Of a DNA stretch of 64,000 nt, positions 1-11,290 are shown piece by piece (positions within the stretch are counted from its first letter, which is position 1; each line of letters opens with the position of its first letter). The translations under genes and the position numbers were made by a program. The notes beneath the pieces are model-generated. The model saw only the letters and a list, made by a program, of their open reading frames with translations. It made no database searches and had not been told where the DNA came from. The DNA comes from Hoplostethus atlanticus (Eukaryota > Chordata > Actinopteri > Trachichthyiformes > Trachichthyidae). The stretch spans positions 5,991,001 through 6,055,000 of the forward strand of contig JAXDDX010000004.1 in NCBI GenBank assembly GCA_034670405.1. The letters are read 5' to 3'.

Positions 1-801
1 GTGCAAATCTTGTGACAGGATGACTGACAGAGGGACGAGCTGTTGCCACATTACTTCCTCCCTCCACACACACATTTACACACACTCACACACACACACT
101 TCCCCATGTTCGAGTGTTACTTCATCGCGTCCCAGAGCAGCTGTGCGCTCTGACCGCCGGTGCTGACCGCAGCCTCTCTGCGTTGTTGTGCGATCTGATC
201 TGTCATACGCCATCCAGTAGCCCGCCGACTCTCCTACTTCCCGTTCCTCTTCCTGCACTTCCTGTCCATCTGAACGTGGCGTCCCGGCGACACAACCCAC
301 AATTCAATGTGTGGATGCAGGCGGTTATTCGACCCCCCTCGGTGACCAAACCTTTATGGAAAAGAACGAGGGAGTTACGCAGCGCTGTCCTGTTGCTTCC
401 TGACAGCTGCCACTGTTTACGTAGCGATAGTGACCTCTAACCTTTGTGAAGAGTGAGGGGCGCCTGAACACCTTGCCCCGAAAAGCAACATCCAAAATAG
501 CTGGTCTTGTGACACATGAAATCGCCGCCTCGCAGCAGAGATAGGTGACGATAGGTGACAGATGCGGAGGTATAGCTCCCGGTAGAGTAGTGAATCGTAG
601 CCCAGGGGAGTCGGCGTATGGGTCGCAGCACGAGCATCCCATACCAGGCAAAGGAACCGTGTCAAAGAGTGAGTGGAGACAAATAGCTGATGCATAGTGA
701 CTAAACAGAAAGTCATGCTTGTTAGATGTTAGATGAGCATGCAAGGTGAAGGGATGCACGAGGATGTCTTGAGGAATTGGTTGTACATTGTCCTACACTG
801 T

Positions 802-805
<4 letters not shown>
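1..805. other. Unique non-coding segment, no gene supported
   Basis: The segment is mixed-composition single-copy DNA with a short CA-rich patch near 65-100. A minus-strand frame of 144 codons (325-759) and a plus-strand frame of 108 codons (114-440) overlap here. Neither shows a recognisable domain, signal peptide or splice context, and frames of this length are expected by chance in a window this size. Confidence 0.5.

Positions 806-856
<51 letters not shown>
806..856. repeat. (GT)n microsatellite
   Basis: An uninterrupted GT run of about 25 units is visible. Open frames through it encode only alternating Cys-Val or Thr-His and are artefacts. Confidence 0.98.
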
Positions 857-859
<3 letters not shown>

Positions 860-1181
860 GATCCAGTTGGCCCGAGTGGACTGATATGACAAGTCTTGCT
901 GTTAACAGAAATAGGTCATGCATCAAGCCTTCAGGCTACCTCCATGCAACCCTGCTCAAATCACCAATACACCCCCCCCCCCCTTTTCTCTCTTCTCCCT
1001 CTCTCTTTTCTTCTTCCATAAATCTTTTCTCTCCCATTTAGAATTTTCTTTTTGTTGCCCCGGTCACCTCCTCGCATTCCTTTATCCCTATCTTCATTAT
1101 ATTCCCCCCTTCACATGCTCTCTCTCTCTTGTAATGATAATAAGAGTAGGCTTGTGTGTGTGCGAGAGAGAAAAAGGGTAT

Positions 1182-1182
1182 A

Positions 1183-1239
<57 letters not shown>
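1182..1239. repeat. (GATA)n/(GA)n compound microsatellite
   Basis: A few GATA units pass directly into an uninterrupted GA run of about 20 units. Confidence 0.95.
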
Positions 1240-1240
<1 letters not shown>

Positions 1241-1649
1241 AGCAGCCAGGGGAAGATTCCAGCAGTGGGTAATTGGCCTAAAGCCATTCCTCTGGCCTGC
1301 TGCTCCCTGAATAATGCATAGTCTTTTTAATGAAGCCCCTTTTTGTTGTCTTTTACTTCTCTAGGATGTAGGGTAGAATTAGCATACTCCTGTGTCTGCA
1401 TCTTAATGAGGGTTTGGTTAGCGAGGCTCGGCCGGGCTCGGAACTACCCCCCCTTACCGGCTTATCTTAGTTAAAAGGTAAGCTCAGGGTAGCCGTAGCA
1501 GGCGTCGAAACAACATGCGCCGGTTTATCTAGTTTGGGCAACGTGGCATCATCAAAGGCTTTTTTTCTCTGGGGTGAAGTAACTACAGTTGCACACCGGA
1601 GTGTTTTTTGATACAGCCCCGCAGTCACCTCTCTGAAGATAAGGACCCT

Positions 1650-1667
1650 GGGGTGGGGGGGGGGGGG
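1650..1667. repeat. poly-G tract
   Basis: Four G, one T, then thirteen consecutive G. Homopolymer G runs of this length are prone to sequencing length error. Confidence 0.9.
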
Positions 1668-2285
1668 CATGATTCAGCAAAGTTAGACAGCTGTGAAACA
1701 GAGGGTGGGTTTTAATTTGCCTTGTTATAACGAGGTAAAAGGTTTTTATTAAGAAATGTGCATTTCATCTCTATTCTCTGATTCGTTTTTCCTTCATACT
1801 CTGTAAAGCATGTGTGAATTTCCACATGAGGCTTTACAGTAAGAACCTGAGACCTGAGACTGCCGTGACTGGAGAGTCTGGAGTGTTTGAGCCCCGTCCT
1901 TGAGTGGGGTAGGAGAGCATTCCTCAATCACTGGGGCATGTACAACCGTTCCCTAATCCCACTGTAGACCACCTTTCATCTCCAGGCTAAATGCTTTGTG
2001 AAGCACTGAGCTGTGATCGAGGACCCAGCGCTGGAGGAACCGTGGAGCCTGAGCAGGTCAACGGGGGCAAAGGAGAGGAGAGAGGGAGCAGGAGAAAGAC
2101 GAAAGGAGAAACAGGAACGGAGGGAGTTGGATACTGTAGTGTTGTAGTCAAGGTGGAGGGGGGCTGTATCCTCTTCCTGGTGACCTGTGACATGCAGTAG
2201 AGGATGGCGATGGGTGTAAAAATTGGAAAAGGGAAATCTGAAGAAAAATGATTGTTGCACATGACAAAATGACATACTCTCCTGC

Positions 2286-2740
2286 ACAAGCAATATTTGG
2301 CTGCTGTCTTATTGCTGTTTATGTATTAAAGACTTATAGACAGCTGAACAATTGAATTATTTTACAGCATCTGTCCTCACTTGTCCAGGCCACGGGGTCA
2401 CTCTCCTAGCAAATGATATTGGCATCCCTTTATTGACTGAATAATCACGAGTCGAGAGGAGTGGCAAGTGGAGTATATCACTGATGACAACAATGCTGGC
2501 CTAACAAACCACACTTGGCTCCCTTTCCATTTCCTCCAAACAGAGTTGCCTGGATAATTAACCTGTACATTAACTTCCCAGCTGATAGGAAACGGCGTGT
2601 GGATATGAGCTCAGTGAGTCATGGAGATTGATCCTGAGTGCAATGGGATGACAGAGGCAGGAAGCCTCTCGGTTTGGCAGACGCTGCCATACCTGTCAAT
2701 TCTTGCATTCTGTTCAGTCTACCGGGTTCAGAGAGAGAGT
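2286..2740. promoter_or_regulatory. Candidate conserved non-coding block
   Basis: This is a repeat-free, moderately AT-rich stretch with several homeodomain-type cores (TGAATTATTTTAC, GAATAATCACGAG, GGATAATTAACC) and no open frame. It resembles in composition the non-coding elements found around vertebrate developmental genes. No alignment was possible, so conservation is inference only. Confidence 0.25.
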
Positions 2741-3740
2741 CTCATTTCCTAGTTTGGCTCAGGAAGCAGTTTGGCACAGGAACAGAATAAGAAGTGAAGT
2801 TACAAGATGCTACCTTGCTGGGATTGTGTACGAGCAAACTTTCTGACAGCTTGAGCAACTGACTGGTTCTGTGTGACGGGCTGAAGTCACGGCTGGGTTG
2901 TTGTTCCTGCTGATATTGTGCATGGCGCAATCTAATGACAACTATTGTGTTATTTTGACAGTGTGACAAAACGATAATAACAAGTTACATTTGTATGATT
3001 ATATGATGCTCTTCACTTTAAATCATCTCACTCTTTATGAAGAATAAGATGTATTTTATTTTTAATTGGTAACTTCCTCAATGAAAAACCAAGCCATCAT
3101 TACACGGGAAACCCTGCATTTTATCTTGTTCCTTTGTTGTGAGCCAGATTGCCAACCGCATTTGGCTCCCTGAATAATCACAATGAGTACTGTGTGTATC
3201 GGACTTCACTGTTTGTTATTGTCAGGTTGATCATCGGTTCTTCTAGCTGATGGTGCACACCAGTGCACATCTTTAACTGTTGGCACAACCCTTTCCTCTG
3301 TGCTGGGTGAACGCCTGTGGGACTCGGGGTCAACCCACCGCTGGGCACTGGGCACTGAGTACTGGGCAAGTGGCAGTGGGCACTGGGCACTGGACGGTGG
3401 GTTGGGACACAATAGCGGAGGCCTCGTCCAGGCCAAAATCAGGCCAAGTAGTTGCAATCAGTGGTGCATGAGGAGATCTGGCACAGGCTTTCAGCTGCCT
3501 CTCCTCTCCTCAGTGGTCAGCTGCAGTGATGAGCCCTCGGACCAGCTCCTGTCTGTTCTGTCTCAATTAGCGCCTTTCTGTGGCCTTGTTTCACCAGAGC
3601 AGAGAAGAGGAGTCCACAGTGTTTTCAATATCGTTAGGTGTAGAAATATATTAATACATTAATATATATATATATTTAATATTTAACAGAGATTAACAAA
3701 AACAACGCTAATCTTTTAGCTGAATTATGTTCCTCAGAGT
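2741..3740. other. Unique non-coding segment
   Basis: No gene is seen. The interval holds a short heptamer repeat (listed separately) and an AT-rich patch at 3650-3690 (TA-rich). Small overlapping frames at 3280-3662 on + and 3178-3457 on - derive from the heptamer repeat and its flank. Confidence 0.45.
3340..3402. repeat. Degenerate GGGCACT heptamer repeat
   Basis: About six imperfect copies of a CTGGGCA/GGGCACT heptamer occur in tandem between roughly 3340 and 3400, with interruptions (GAGTACT, AGTGGCA). It is a short minisatellite-like array. Confidence 0.75.
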
Positions 3741-4060
3741 GGAGAGCTCTTCTGACGATGCTCTCGAAGGTTGCAGATTCTGGATGTAATTAGTATTGGA
3801 TTATTTGGATGCGGTCTTTAATATAAACAGCTATGCGGCACAGCTGTGTTTTGATCTGAATTCACATGCTTTTGGCTAACTCCACCACCATCTATTTTTA
3901 ATAAGGACACCACTGTCATGGAACGGCAACGAACAGGACACCTCCGATCATCAATGCGGCTTGGATCCCCAGCAATGTTAAATTAACTATGTGAAGGCAG
4001 CTGCTCTTTGAGCTCAAACACTTTTGTTGTGTGGTGAAAACAATGAATAATTCTCTTTAC
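3741..4060. promoter_or_regulatory. Candidate conserved non-coding block
   Basis: Repeat-free sequence with TAATTAG, GGATTATT and TTAAATTAAC cores and no usable open frame. The regulatory role is inference from composition and motif content. Confidence 0.22.
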
Positions 4061-4319
4061 GCCCCATATGTGGGTGTTGGGAGCAGGGCGAGGGAGAGGC
4101 AGCAGGCAGGAGTATTATCTGTGGCTCAGATCAAAAGCTAGACAAAGTTTAGAATGAACACACACATTGAGCGGAGGGGAGGGGGAGGCGGGAACCAAGA
4201 GGAACGTGGGAATGTTTGTTTGTGTGGGTGAACGAGGGTGTGTGTGAGGAAAAGAGCCCCTGTACCATAAGGCAAAAAAAGAGGCGTGTGTTTGTGTGAG
4301 TGAAAGAGAGAGAATGTTT

Positions 4320-4321
<2 letters not shown>

Positions 4322-4357
<36 letters not shown>
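4322..4357. repeat. (GT)n microsatellite
   Basis: About 18 uninterrupted GT units. Confidence 0.97.
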
Positions 4358-4358
<1 letters not shown>

Positions 4359-4746
4359 CACCTTGAGAGATGACATCTGTCTAAGTGGCTCAGCGCGGGT
4401 TCCCAATGCATGGCGCAATACGCGGCGGTGGTACCGAAAGACAGAGTACTTGCAGCAGCCCAGATGCATTAGAGATGTCACCAGATTGTCACCCGTCGCC
4501 AAGGAAGGGGAGGTGGGTGTCACAAATGTAAATGTAAAGGATGCTTCTGGGTAAGAGCAGGACGTAGAGGCTTCTGCATGAATGTCAGCGGGGGCCAGAG
4601 ATGGGACGGGGCCCGGCAGAATTTCATTTGGCAATTTGTCCCATTTTGAGGCGTGTGTGTGTGTTTTGTGTACACGTTGAAAAATAAATGTGACAACTGA
4701 TTTAAAATGGAAGAAAAATGGTCTGCAGAATGTTTAGAATATGCCT

Positions 4747-4785
<39 letters not shown>

Positions 4786-5071
4786 GCTTTTCACATCCTG
4801 ATGAACGCCCTTGTGGTTAAAAGGTTGATATGCCAACATGGGTGTGATGTATCAAGTCTTCTTCTAATCTTTCTGTATTATTTATTTCACAAACCAGTTT
4901 CAAAAAAATCCAACCCACAGAGAAACGAATCTCGGCAGCTCATCTAAGTAACAACTCTTCCCTAATGAAAAAAAAAAAAAATAAATAAATCTGTAATTCA
5001 CATCAAGACTGTGTTTCTGCATGCGACCTTCATGTCACTTACCACAACCTGATCTCACTCTCTCACTTCAG
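4358..5071. other. Non-coding, with CA tract and poly-A
   Basis: No gene is seen. The interval holds a short GT run near 4647-4662, the CA tract at 4749-4783, and an A-rich (A)n/(AAAT)n patch near 4969-4990. Confidence 0.5.
4749..4783. repeat. (CA)n microsatellite
   Basis: About 17 uninterrupted CA units. Confidence 0.97.
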
Positions 5072-5119
5072 CTGTGATACCTGTGAAGCATCCGCCAAAC
5101 CCAGAAACACCTTCAGAAG
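5072..5119 (+). other. Candidate 48-bp exon bounded by splice-like signals (unproven)
   Basis: A pyrimidine-rich run ending ACTTCAG precedes this segment, and it ends in AAG followed by GTAAAGTC, a plausible donor. The length is 48 bp, a multiple of three. Two of three frames are open; one reads VIPVKHPPNPETPSE (entry phase 2, exit phase 1), a proline-rich linker-like peptide I do not recognise. No neighbouring exon is visible in the window and the flanks are repeat-laden, so a chance match of splice consensus is a serious alternative. If real, it would be a small cassette exon of a + strand gene. Confidence 0.2.
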
Positions 5120-5206
5120 GTAAAGTCAGCCTGTTGGTGTGTGTGTGTTGTCTGCAGGGCATTCACCTGTCTGATAGACGGGGGGAAGGAGAAGGAGGAG
5201 AGGGAG

Positions 5207-5208
<2 letters not shown>

Positions 5209-5241
<33 letters not shown>
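5209..5241. repeat. (GA)n microsatellite
   Basis: About 16 GA units, preceded by a GGA-rich patch (5179-5208). Confidence 0.95.
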
Positions 5242-5242
<1 letters not shown>

Positions 5243-5568
5243 ATCGAAAACAACGGTGCAACTTCTCAGGGAACTTGTTACCACTCTCCTCTACATTGAT
5301 CATAACAGATCATGGTTACCGTTTCACACCGGAGTGGGTTCACTAACACACTCTACAACATTTGTTAGAACGGACGGAGAGGTTTATTATTAGCGGGTAA
5401 TGCCAGCAGCTGCAGTCAGGCAGTCAGTCTATATGAGAAAATATGGGAAAATGATGCAGTGTGTGTTTACCATGATTTGGTTTGGAGGAGTAGGAATCCA
5501 ATAAAGATGATGAAGAAGCCTCATCTCTGCACCTCGCAGGGGTGGCCTGGGTGGCAGAGTATTCAGTG

Positions 5569-5620
5569 GAGAGAGAGAGAGAGAGAGCGAGAGCGAGCGA
5601 GAGACAGAGAACAGGGAGAG
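5569..5620. repeat. Imperfect (GA)n microsatellite
   Basis: GA units interrupted by GC and AC substitutions (GAGCGA, GACAGA). Confidence 0.9.
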
Positions 5621-5911
5621 GGAAGTGATTACTGTCGTTAAGTCGACAGGAAATGTTGCATCTTCTTGACGTTTAGTAATGATCACAGCAGCTGGGAACA
5701 ATAAAACTCCAACATTGCACAATTATTGGCCTTCCTCACTTATATTGGATAAAAGTAATAATGCACATTATCCCCACATCCCCCTTTAAAGTCGCACCAG
5801 TGAGGGAGCAGAGGCAGCAAATGAGATTTGCTGTGCAGCAAGCTGAGTAGGCTGACGGTAATGATTGACTGGAGGAAGACTTTCCTGCAGTGTTACTCTC
5901 ATATGATGCTG

Positions 5912-5935
5912 CTCTCTCTCTCTCTCTCTCTCTCT
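5912..5935. repeat. (CT)n microsatellite
   Basis: Twelve CT units just before an ATCGATG motif. Confidence 0.93.
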
Positions 5936-5999
5936 ATCGATGTATCTATTTTGTTCTCTCTCTCACTTTCTCTCTCATGATTTGACCCCCTTCCTTCAG

Positions 6000-6101
6000 G
6001 ACAGAGGGGGAAGATCAGAGAGTCAGAGTGACACCCGGAGACGGCAGTTTGGATTCATGACAGACAGAAACCACAAACATTCGCCACTGGCAGCTGGTTA
6101 A
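6000..6101 (+). other. Weak candidate 3'-terminal coding segment
   Basis: A good polypyrimidine tract ending CCTTCCTTCAG precedes position 6000. The frame starting there stays open for 33 codons and ends in TAA at 6099-6101; part of it reads RRRQFGFMTDRNHKHSPLAA. A 33-codon open frame has roughly a one-in-five chance of arising at random, no poly(A) signal follows closely, and a purine microsatellite begins at 6117. The peptide is not recognised. It is listed because the acceptor is good, not because coding is likely. Confidence 0.1.
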
Positions 6102-6116
6102 CAAGATATGAGGAAA

Positions 6117-6137
6117 GGAGAGAGAGAGAGAGAGACA

Positions 6138-6183
<46 letters not shown>

Positions 6184-6230
6184 GACAGAGAGAGAGAGAG
6201 AGAAAAACAGAGAGAGAGAGATAGGGAGAG
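6117..6230. repeat. Long (GA)n/(GACA)n purine tract
   Basis: About 114 bp of GA units with periodic ACAG interruptions and one AAAAAC break. Confidence 0.97.
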
Positions 6231-6296
6231 ATTCAAGTATCATCTTCCATATTTAATTGAGACCTACAGATGTCAGATTGTTTTTGACCTTTCTGT

Positions 6297-6300
<4 letters not shown>

Positions 6301-6367
<67 letters not shown>
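6301..6367. repeat. Duplicated (GT)n microsatellite
   Basis: Two GT runs of about 15 and 17 units are separated by TTTA, consistent with internal duplication. Confidence 0.97.
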
Positions 6368-6369
<2 letters not shown>

Positions 6370-6483
6370 CTGGGTTGGAGGAGGGTACAACCAGTTGAAT
6401 ATTAATGATTGATTAGGCCTGTCGTGGCTGTGCATAAATATCATTGGTACATTTGTACTTCGAAGGACATTTCACTCTAATAT

Positions 6484-6545
6484 CCTCTCCTCTCTCTCCT
6501 CTCTCCTCTCTCCTCTCTCCTCTCCTCTCCTCTCCTCTCCTCTCC
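6484..6545. repeat. (CTCTC)n/(CCTCT)n pyrimidine tract
   Basis: Repeated CTCTCCT-type units about 60 bp long, all pyrimidine on the + strand. Confidence 0.93.
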
Positions 6546-7121
6546 TAAATGTCATTATTCTGTACAGAAATAAAAAATACCTCAAAGCAGATCCACATCC
6601 AACAGTTGTCCTCACACCTCCACTAAAGATGCCTTATAATACCCACTATACTGAACTGCACTACTATATATTACACTAGGGGAAGATGCAGAGCCTGGGG
6701 ACTGAAATGCATCATATGTAGTTAAATGCCAAGTGTGTCGCTTGATAATGAACATCAACATCTTCCTCCGTGAGTCCCGGGGTTGAAATGACACTACACC
6801 GTGAAGAGGGTATTTTTGGACTTAAACTAAAATGCCAAGTGCGTCTTCAACCTCTGAGGGCTGCTGCTTCAGTAGGTAGGAGCACCCCTCTTCCGCTGCT
6901 TAAAAGGACGAGATGTCTTTGTGTTTTTTTTGATGGAGGAAGCTAGTTTACCATCATCTCGTGCCCTGGTTTCCTGTCTGGGAGTGGTTTCAAGAACAAA
7001 AGAAACATTTTGTTCTTTCTAAGAGAAGAGCAGCGAAGAAAAAAAAAAAAAGTCGGATGTACCTCAGAGTGCCTTCTGAGAAACTTCTCCCTCCGACACC
7101 GGATGCTCAGCTCTAGATATA

Positions 7122-7125
<4 letters not shown>
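6546..7125. other. Unique non-coding segment
   Basis: No gene is seen. A short A-run occurs at 7039-7051. Confidence 0.5.

Positions 7126-7153
<28 letters not shown>
7126..7153. repeat. (GT)n microsatellite
   Basis: Fourteen GT units. Confidence 0.95.
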
Positions 7154-7343
7154 CTTCCGGAATACTTTTACCTATCTGAGAGCTTTGAAGGAAGGTATCA
7201 AAAAACCTCTGTCTTTCATCTCCTCCGGCCCAGCACTCTCCTCTCCTCCGCAGGTGGTTTCCCCTCAGGTCCCTTAACTCGCTTTTCTCACTTACTCTTC
7301 CTCACACCCTTACATCTATATAACTTTTACCGCCCCCACCCAT

Positions 7344-7383
7344 GCACACACACACACACACACACACGCACGCACACACACAC
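7344..7383. repeat. (CA)n microsatellite
   Basis: CA units with CGCACG interruptions near the 3' end. Confidence 0.95.
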
Positions 7384-8550
7384 CGCTGTCCTCAAATGGC
7401 TTGGTGGGAATGGAAGTGGTAGGTCATAAAAATAGGGCACACAGTATATGCATCCTCAGCATCCTCCCCCCTCTCTCATCTCAGAAGGCAGAAATAAATA
7501 GATATGATAAAACAGTGGTTGGATGCCGGCGATGATGATGGTGGTGATGATTATGTCATGTTTATTTCTTCTAGGTGTGTATCACTTGTGATGAGTCATG
7601 CCAGGGTACTGTCACTGTGCTGACGCTGGGGGGAAAAGAGAGCTTTGGGAAATCACCTCTTTCTCACTTTTCAACTGTTGGTGAGAAATAACAGTCACTG
7701 CAAAAAGGCTTTCTTTTACAGGTCAGATGGTTTCCTACGTGGTGTTTATATTACTGAGCCGTCAGTCAAAGGAGTTTTATAAGTTAGCAAACTGAAATTT
7801 TCATGTGGTGATGAAATCAGCCATGAAAAATATATATATATGTTTATACGTGACATCATCCATCATTTCTGCTCCCAGTTTGTCCAATGTCTCACCCAGA
7901 CAGTGTGACTGAGAGAGCGGTGGCAGACTCTTGAAAACCCATTCTCTCTGTTTCTGTTTCTCTCACCCCTCTCTCCCAAAGTTTTCCTCTCTCTGGCTGG
8001 GCGGCTGCAGGTTTCCAAACAAACTAGCCGAAACATGTTGTCTGTGAGTCCATCCATCCAGCCCTCCTGCTGGGCACCAAAGCTGCCATCCACAATGTAA
8101 GCAGGTGGCGCTGGCACCCAGGGAGAACGGGCAGAGCGCGTAGGCGTCACACAGGCGACGCCAATCCAAAATTCCCAGCTGACCTCCAAACCAAGGCTAG
8201 GCTACGCACGCCAATCTTAGGCAAACACTGGTTCTGGTTTTTCTTTCTATGTGTCCTTTCTCATTTTTCTTTCCGTGCCACTTTTGTTTTCCGAATCGCA
8301 TTCATATATTCTATCAAACGCTCCGCCGCTATCTCGGTTTTGTGACTTGCTCTGCTTGAGTATCTATCTCTTTGCTTGTATATCTGTCTCTCTGTCTATC
8401 TCTCTGTCTGTTTGCTTTGTGGGGGTGCTGTTCAGCCGAGTGGGACTAGCAGTAGGCCCCAGGCCAGCCGCCTTCGGTTGGACGTTAATGAACGGAACAG
8501 GAGTGGGCACATCTGATGAAGCTGGCCATGCTGTCAACTGATTTTCATCT

Positions 8551-8551
<1 letters not shown>
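7384..8551. other. Unique non-coding segment
   Basis: No gene is seen. The interval includes a short GATGATGATG patch near 7530 and a TA-rich patch at 7830-7841. Minus-strand frames of 108 and 68 codons at 7863-8189 overlap each other in different frames and have no recognisable features. Confidence 0.45.

Positions 8552-8589
<38 letters not shown>
8552..8589. repeat. (GT)n microsatellite, left arm of a foldback
   Basis: Nineteen GT units. It lies about 105 bp upstream of a long CA tract on the same strand, so the two can pair as inverted repeats. Confidence 0.97.
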
Positions 8590-8592
<3 letters not shown>

Positions 8593-8689
8593 CGTGTACG
8601 TGTGTGTCTGACAACAGGTGCAGACCAGATCTCTATGCAATGACAAACTACAGACTCTGCTGTGCCAACACAGGTGATTTCCACCCAGT

Positions 8690-8694
<5 letters not shown>

Positions 8695-8753
<59 letters not shown>
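8695..8753. repeat. (CA)n microsatellite, right arm of a foldback
   Basis: About 29 uninterrupted CA units, reverse-complementary to the GT tract at 8552-8589. Confidence 0.97.
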
Positions 8754-8754
<1 letters not shown>

Positions 8755-9451
8755 CAGCAACCATTTCCACTTTCCACTGCTTTTTCTTACTTTTTCCAAA
8801 CTCAAAATGCCTTCAGACCTAAATGACAGTTTGATTACCCAGATTATCTAGAGAGTTTCAACCTCCACACTCTTGCCACTTGCCGCTCCTTCATCGATAA
8901 CTCGTAAGTAATTGCCTTTGAGATGACACTGGATAGACAAACAAGGAAACACCTGTCACATACAGCCCTCAGTCAAACGACTCACTGGTGAGCAACAAAC
9001 ACACATACGTCTACACACACCCAGTGGAAGGTCTGAGTGACAACATCCTGTTCGTCTCCAAGTTGTCAACAGGCCTGAAGCAACAACAGTCTGAGCGTGT
9101 GTGTTCATTAGAATACTACCTGTCTGGGGCTCCCTCAGCCACCTGGCTTTTCAAACAGAAGCAACTAACAGTCCTAATCTTTCTTTCTATATGCCACAGG
9201 CAGACTAGATCCAACGCCGCGTCGAAAACAACGAAGCCCAAACATCACAGCGTTCCCAAATGTCACATTATTCTGTGTCGTGCGCGGACAGAAGCTAACG
9301 AGACGGGGAGACGGGAACGTGATTCTCCTCGGAGAGAGACAATTTTCGCTGCCGCGTCCGAGTCCAAAAATAACAAAGAACAAAGGCGGATAAATGAGGG
9401 AGTTTTTTTGAGCACAGGCTAGCGGGGCTTTGGCAGCGCCGGCCAGGCGGG
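8754..9451. other. Unique non-coding segment with CpG-richer end
   Basis: A plus-strand frame of 144 codons covers 8988-9422 with no recognisable motif. The 9205-9370 part contains many CpG dinucleotides for this window. No promoter is evident. Confidence 0.4.
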
Positions 9452-9453
9452 AG

Positions 9454-9493
<40 letters not shown>

Positions 9494-9514
9494 GAGAGGG
9501 AGAGACAGGGAGAG
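9452..9514. repeat. (GA)n microsatellite
   Basis: GA units with a TGAG break and ACAG substitutions toward the 3' end. Confidence 0.95.
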
Positions 9515-9750
9515 CTAGCTAGCGGCCCGTCCACACATCTGTCCACACAGCACGGGGTGGGTTCCAGCGACACCCACAGAAGCAGGCTTAACCTTCTCTT
9601 CCCCCCACCACCTGTTCATTACTATGGGCCCCCCCACCGAGCCACAGCCACGCTGCTCTTCTCCTCTCACCCGCTCCCTTGTTCTCCTTCTCTCTCGGTC
9701 TGTTTGTCTCTGCTCGTTCCAGTTCTCTCTTTGTTATCCTGCCCTTTTCT

Positions 9751-9840
9751 CCCCCCCCCCCCCATATCTCTCTCTCTCGCGCGTGCTCGCTCTATCTCTT
9801 TTATTTTTCGGTTTGTTATTTCTCTCTCTCTCTTCCCAAC
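9751..9840. repeat. poly-C plus CT-rich pyrimidine tract
   Basis: Thirteen C, then ATAT, a short CT run, and further CT-rich sequence to about 9840. Confidence 0.85.
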
Positions 9841-10079
9841 GAGCCTTTCGGTTGAAGTTGAAATCTGTGAGATTGATAGAGAGACGGTCTTTGTCTAACA
9901 GGAAGCAATCATCAGAAACAGGTTGTTTTAACTAGTACGAAGGGGAGAGCTGCGGCCAGCCTAGGTGGAGGGGAGAGTAAGAGGCTTTTGATGAATTGTC
10001 TGTGAAAGTGCATCAGTCTACCCACATCTTCAAACCCCCTGGTGCCTCTCGTCTGCTTTCAGACCCATTTTTCTCCACA

Positions 10080-10345
10080 TTGTTGGTAATTTGAGCATTC
10101 TTGCCCATGGCATCATTCATACTTGGCCCATTTAAATCCCCATAGAAATTCAATTGGGAGAAAGGAAATGACAAGATTTAGCTTATTGAGGTATGCCAGA
10201 ACGTCCTTAAAAATCAGAACTGGGAATATGTGAGCCTGTAAAGCCCTCGTTGTCTTCCTTTGTTATTATGTACCAAAAGCGCTGAATAAATTCTCTGTAC
10301 TTGTTGCGAGTCATTTGTGTTTTTAATAATTTATTTGGCTGAGGC
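10080..10345. promoter_or_regulatory. Candidate conserved non-coding block
   Basis: Repeat-free, AT-rich sequence with TTTAAAT, GAAATTCAATTG and TAATAATTTATT cores. No exon is seen. Regulatory potential is inferred from composition only. Confidence 0.22.
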
Positions 10346-10785
10346 TTCTTCTTTTTTATTATTGTAACACAATACATTTTTACATTAGTACATTCTTTAG
10401 GCAGTCAATGTTTTTGCTAAGGAGGATTTTTCAACTTTCACTTTCATGTCGTCTATACTATAATTTCAGTCAAACAAAGGTACCATAGGAGCCAATCCAG
10501 AGCCAATTCATGTTTTTGAACTGTGAAAGCACGTAGCAAATCAAAGCTAAACTCAGTAACAAAAAACATGTACTCTTTAAATATTAAATGCATGTGTGTG
10601 AGACCCGTCCGTGCTCGAGACAAGAATAATAATCGTCAAAACCTTTTTTTCCAGCTGACTTTAATAAATAACTGTGAGGCCTGTAATGAGCTCTTGCTTG
10701 CTTTGTAATTTCAAATTGGAGACTGAAACGTATCAGGCCAAACAAATAACTGCAATCTGTCATTCCAATCGTCTTCGGTGTATGC

Positions 10786-10786
<1 letters not shown>

Positions 10787-10823
<37 letters not shown>
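10787..10823. repeat. (GT)n microsatellite
   Basis: About 18 GT units. Confidence 0.97.
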
Positions 10824-10826
<3 letters not shown>

Positions 10827-11290
10827 GTGCACACAGGGCACCTTGTTGACTTGCGTTCTGCTCTCTTGGACTCTGCATAACTCCAGATATTCTTTTTGAC
10901 TCTTTAATTGCTTTTGCACAGTGGCCCCGATGATGATAAGGAGGACTTGGTGACAACATCTCAATTTCTCTCCCCAACTGAACGCTCCCCGTTTCAATTA
11001 TCCTCGCCGTTTTCCTTGCCGCCCTCACTCTCTGGCTCCAAATAAATTTCATTTCCCTTAAGCCCGCTGGTTTCAGTATCTGATGGCGTCTCACTCAGTT
11101 ATCCATGCATGGTATTATCAGGGAGACAGGCCCTTACTGCTCACTGAGAGGGAAAAGCTGCAGGCCCCATATTACATACCAAATATCAGGCACCATATTC
11201 AAATACACAGTAGTGGGCTGTGGGGAATATGCCTAAACTGGTTGAACCCGTTAAGAGTTTTGCTTCAGAGATAAATGAAGTCAAGATATG
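10824..11290. promoter_or_regulatory. Candidate conserved non-coding block
   Basis: Repeat-free sequence containing TTTAATTGC, TTTCAATTATCC and CCAAATAAATTTC. Minus-strand frames of 137 and 127 codons in 10584-11094 overlap each other in different frames and run into the CA/GT tract, so they are not genes. Confidence 0.25.

Larger units (their letters stand above)
857..2285. other. Non-coding, with short simple repeats
   Basis: No gene is seen. The interval holds a short poly-C near 971-983, a GATA/GA tract (listed separately) and a poly-G run at 1650-1667. The remainder is unique sequence with no convincing exon. Confidence 0.5.

Noticed and set aside
325..759. 144-codon open frame on the minus strand without low-complexity sequence
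   Set aside because: No domain, start context or splice support. In about 128,000 codons read in six frames, several frames this long are expected by chance.
8812..8903. Acceptor-like CCTTCAG followed by a GTAAGT donor
   Set aside because: Stops occur in all three frames within 40 bases of the acceptor or at an internal TAG, and the donor lacks a preceding AG.
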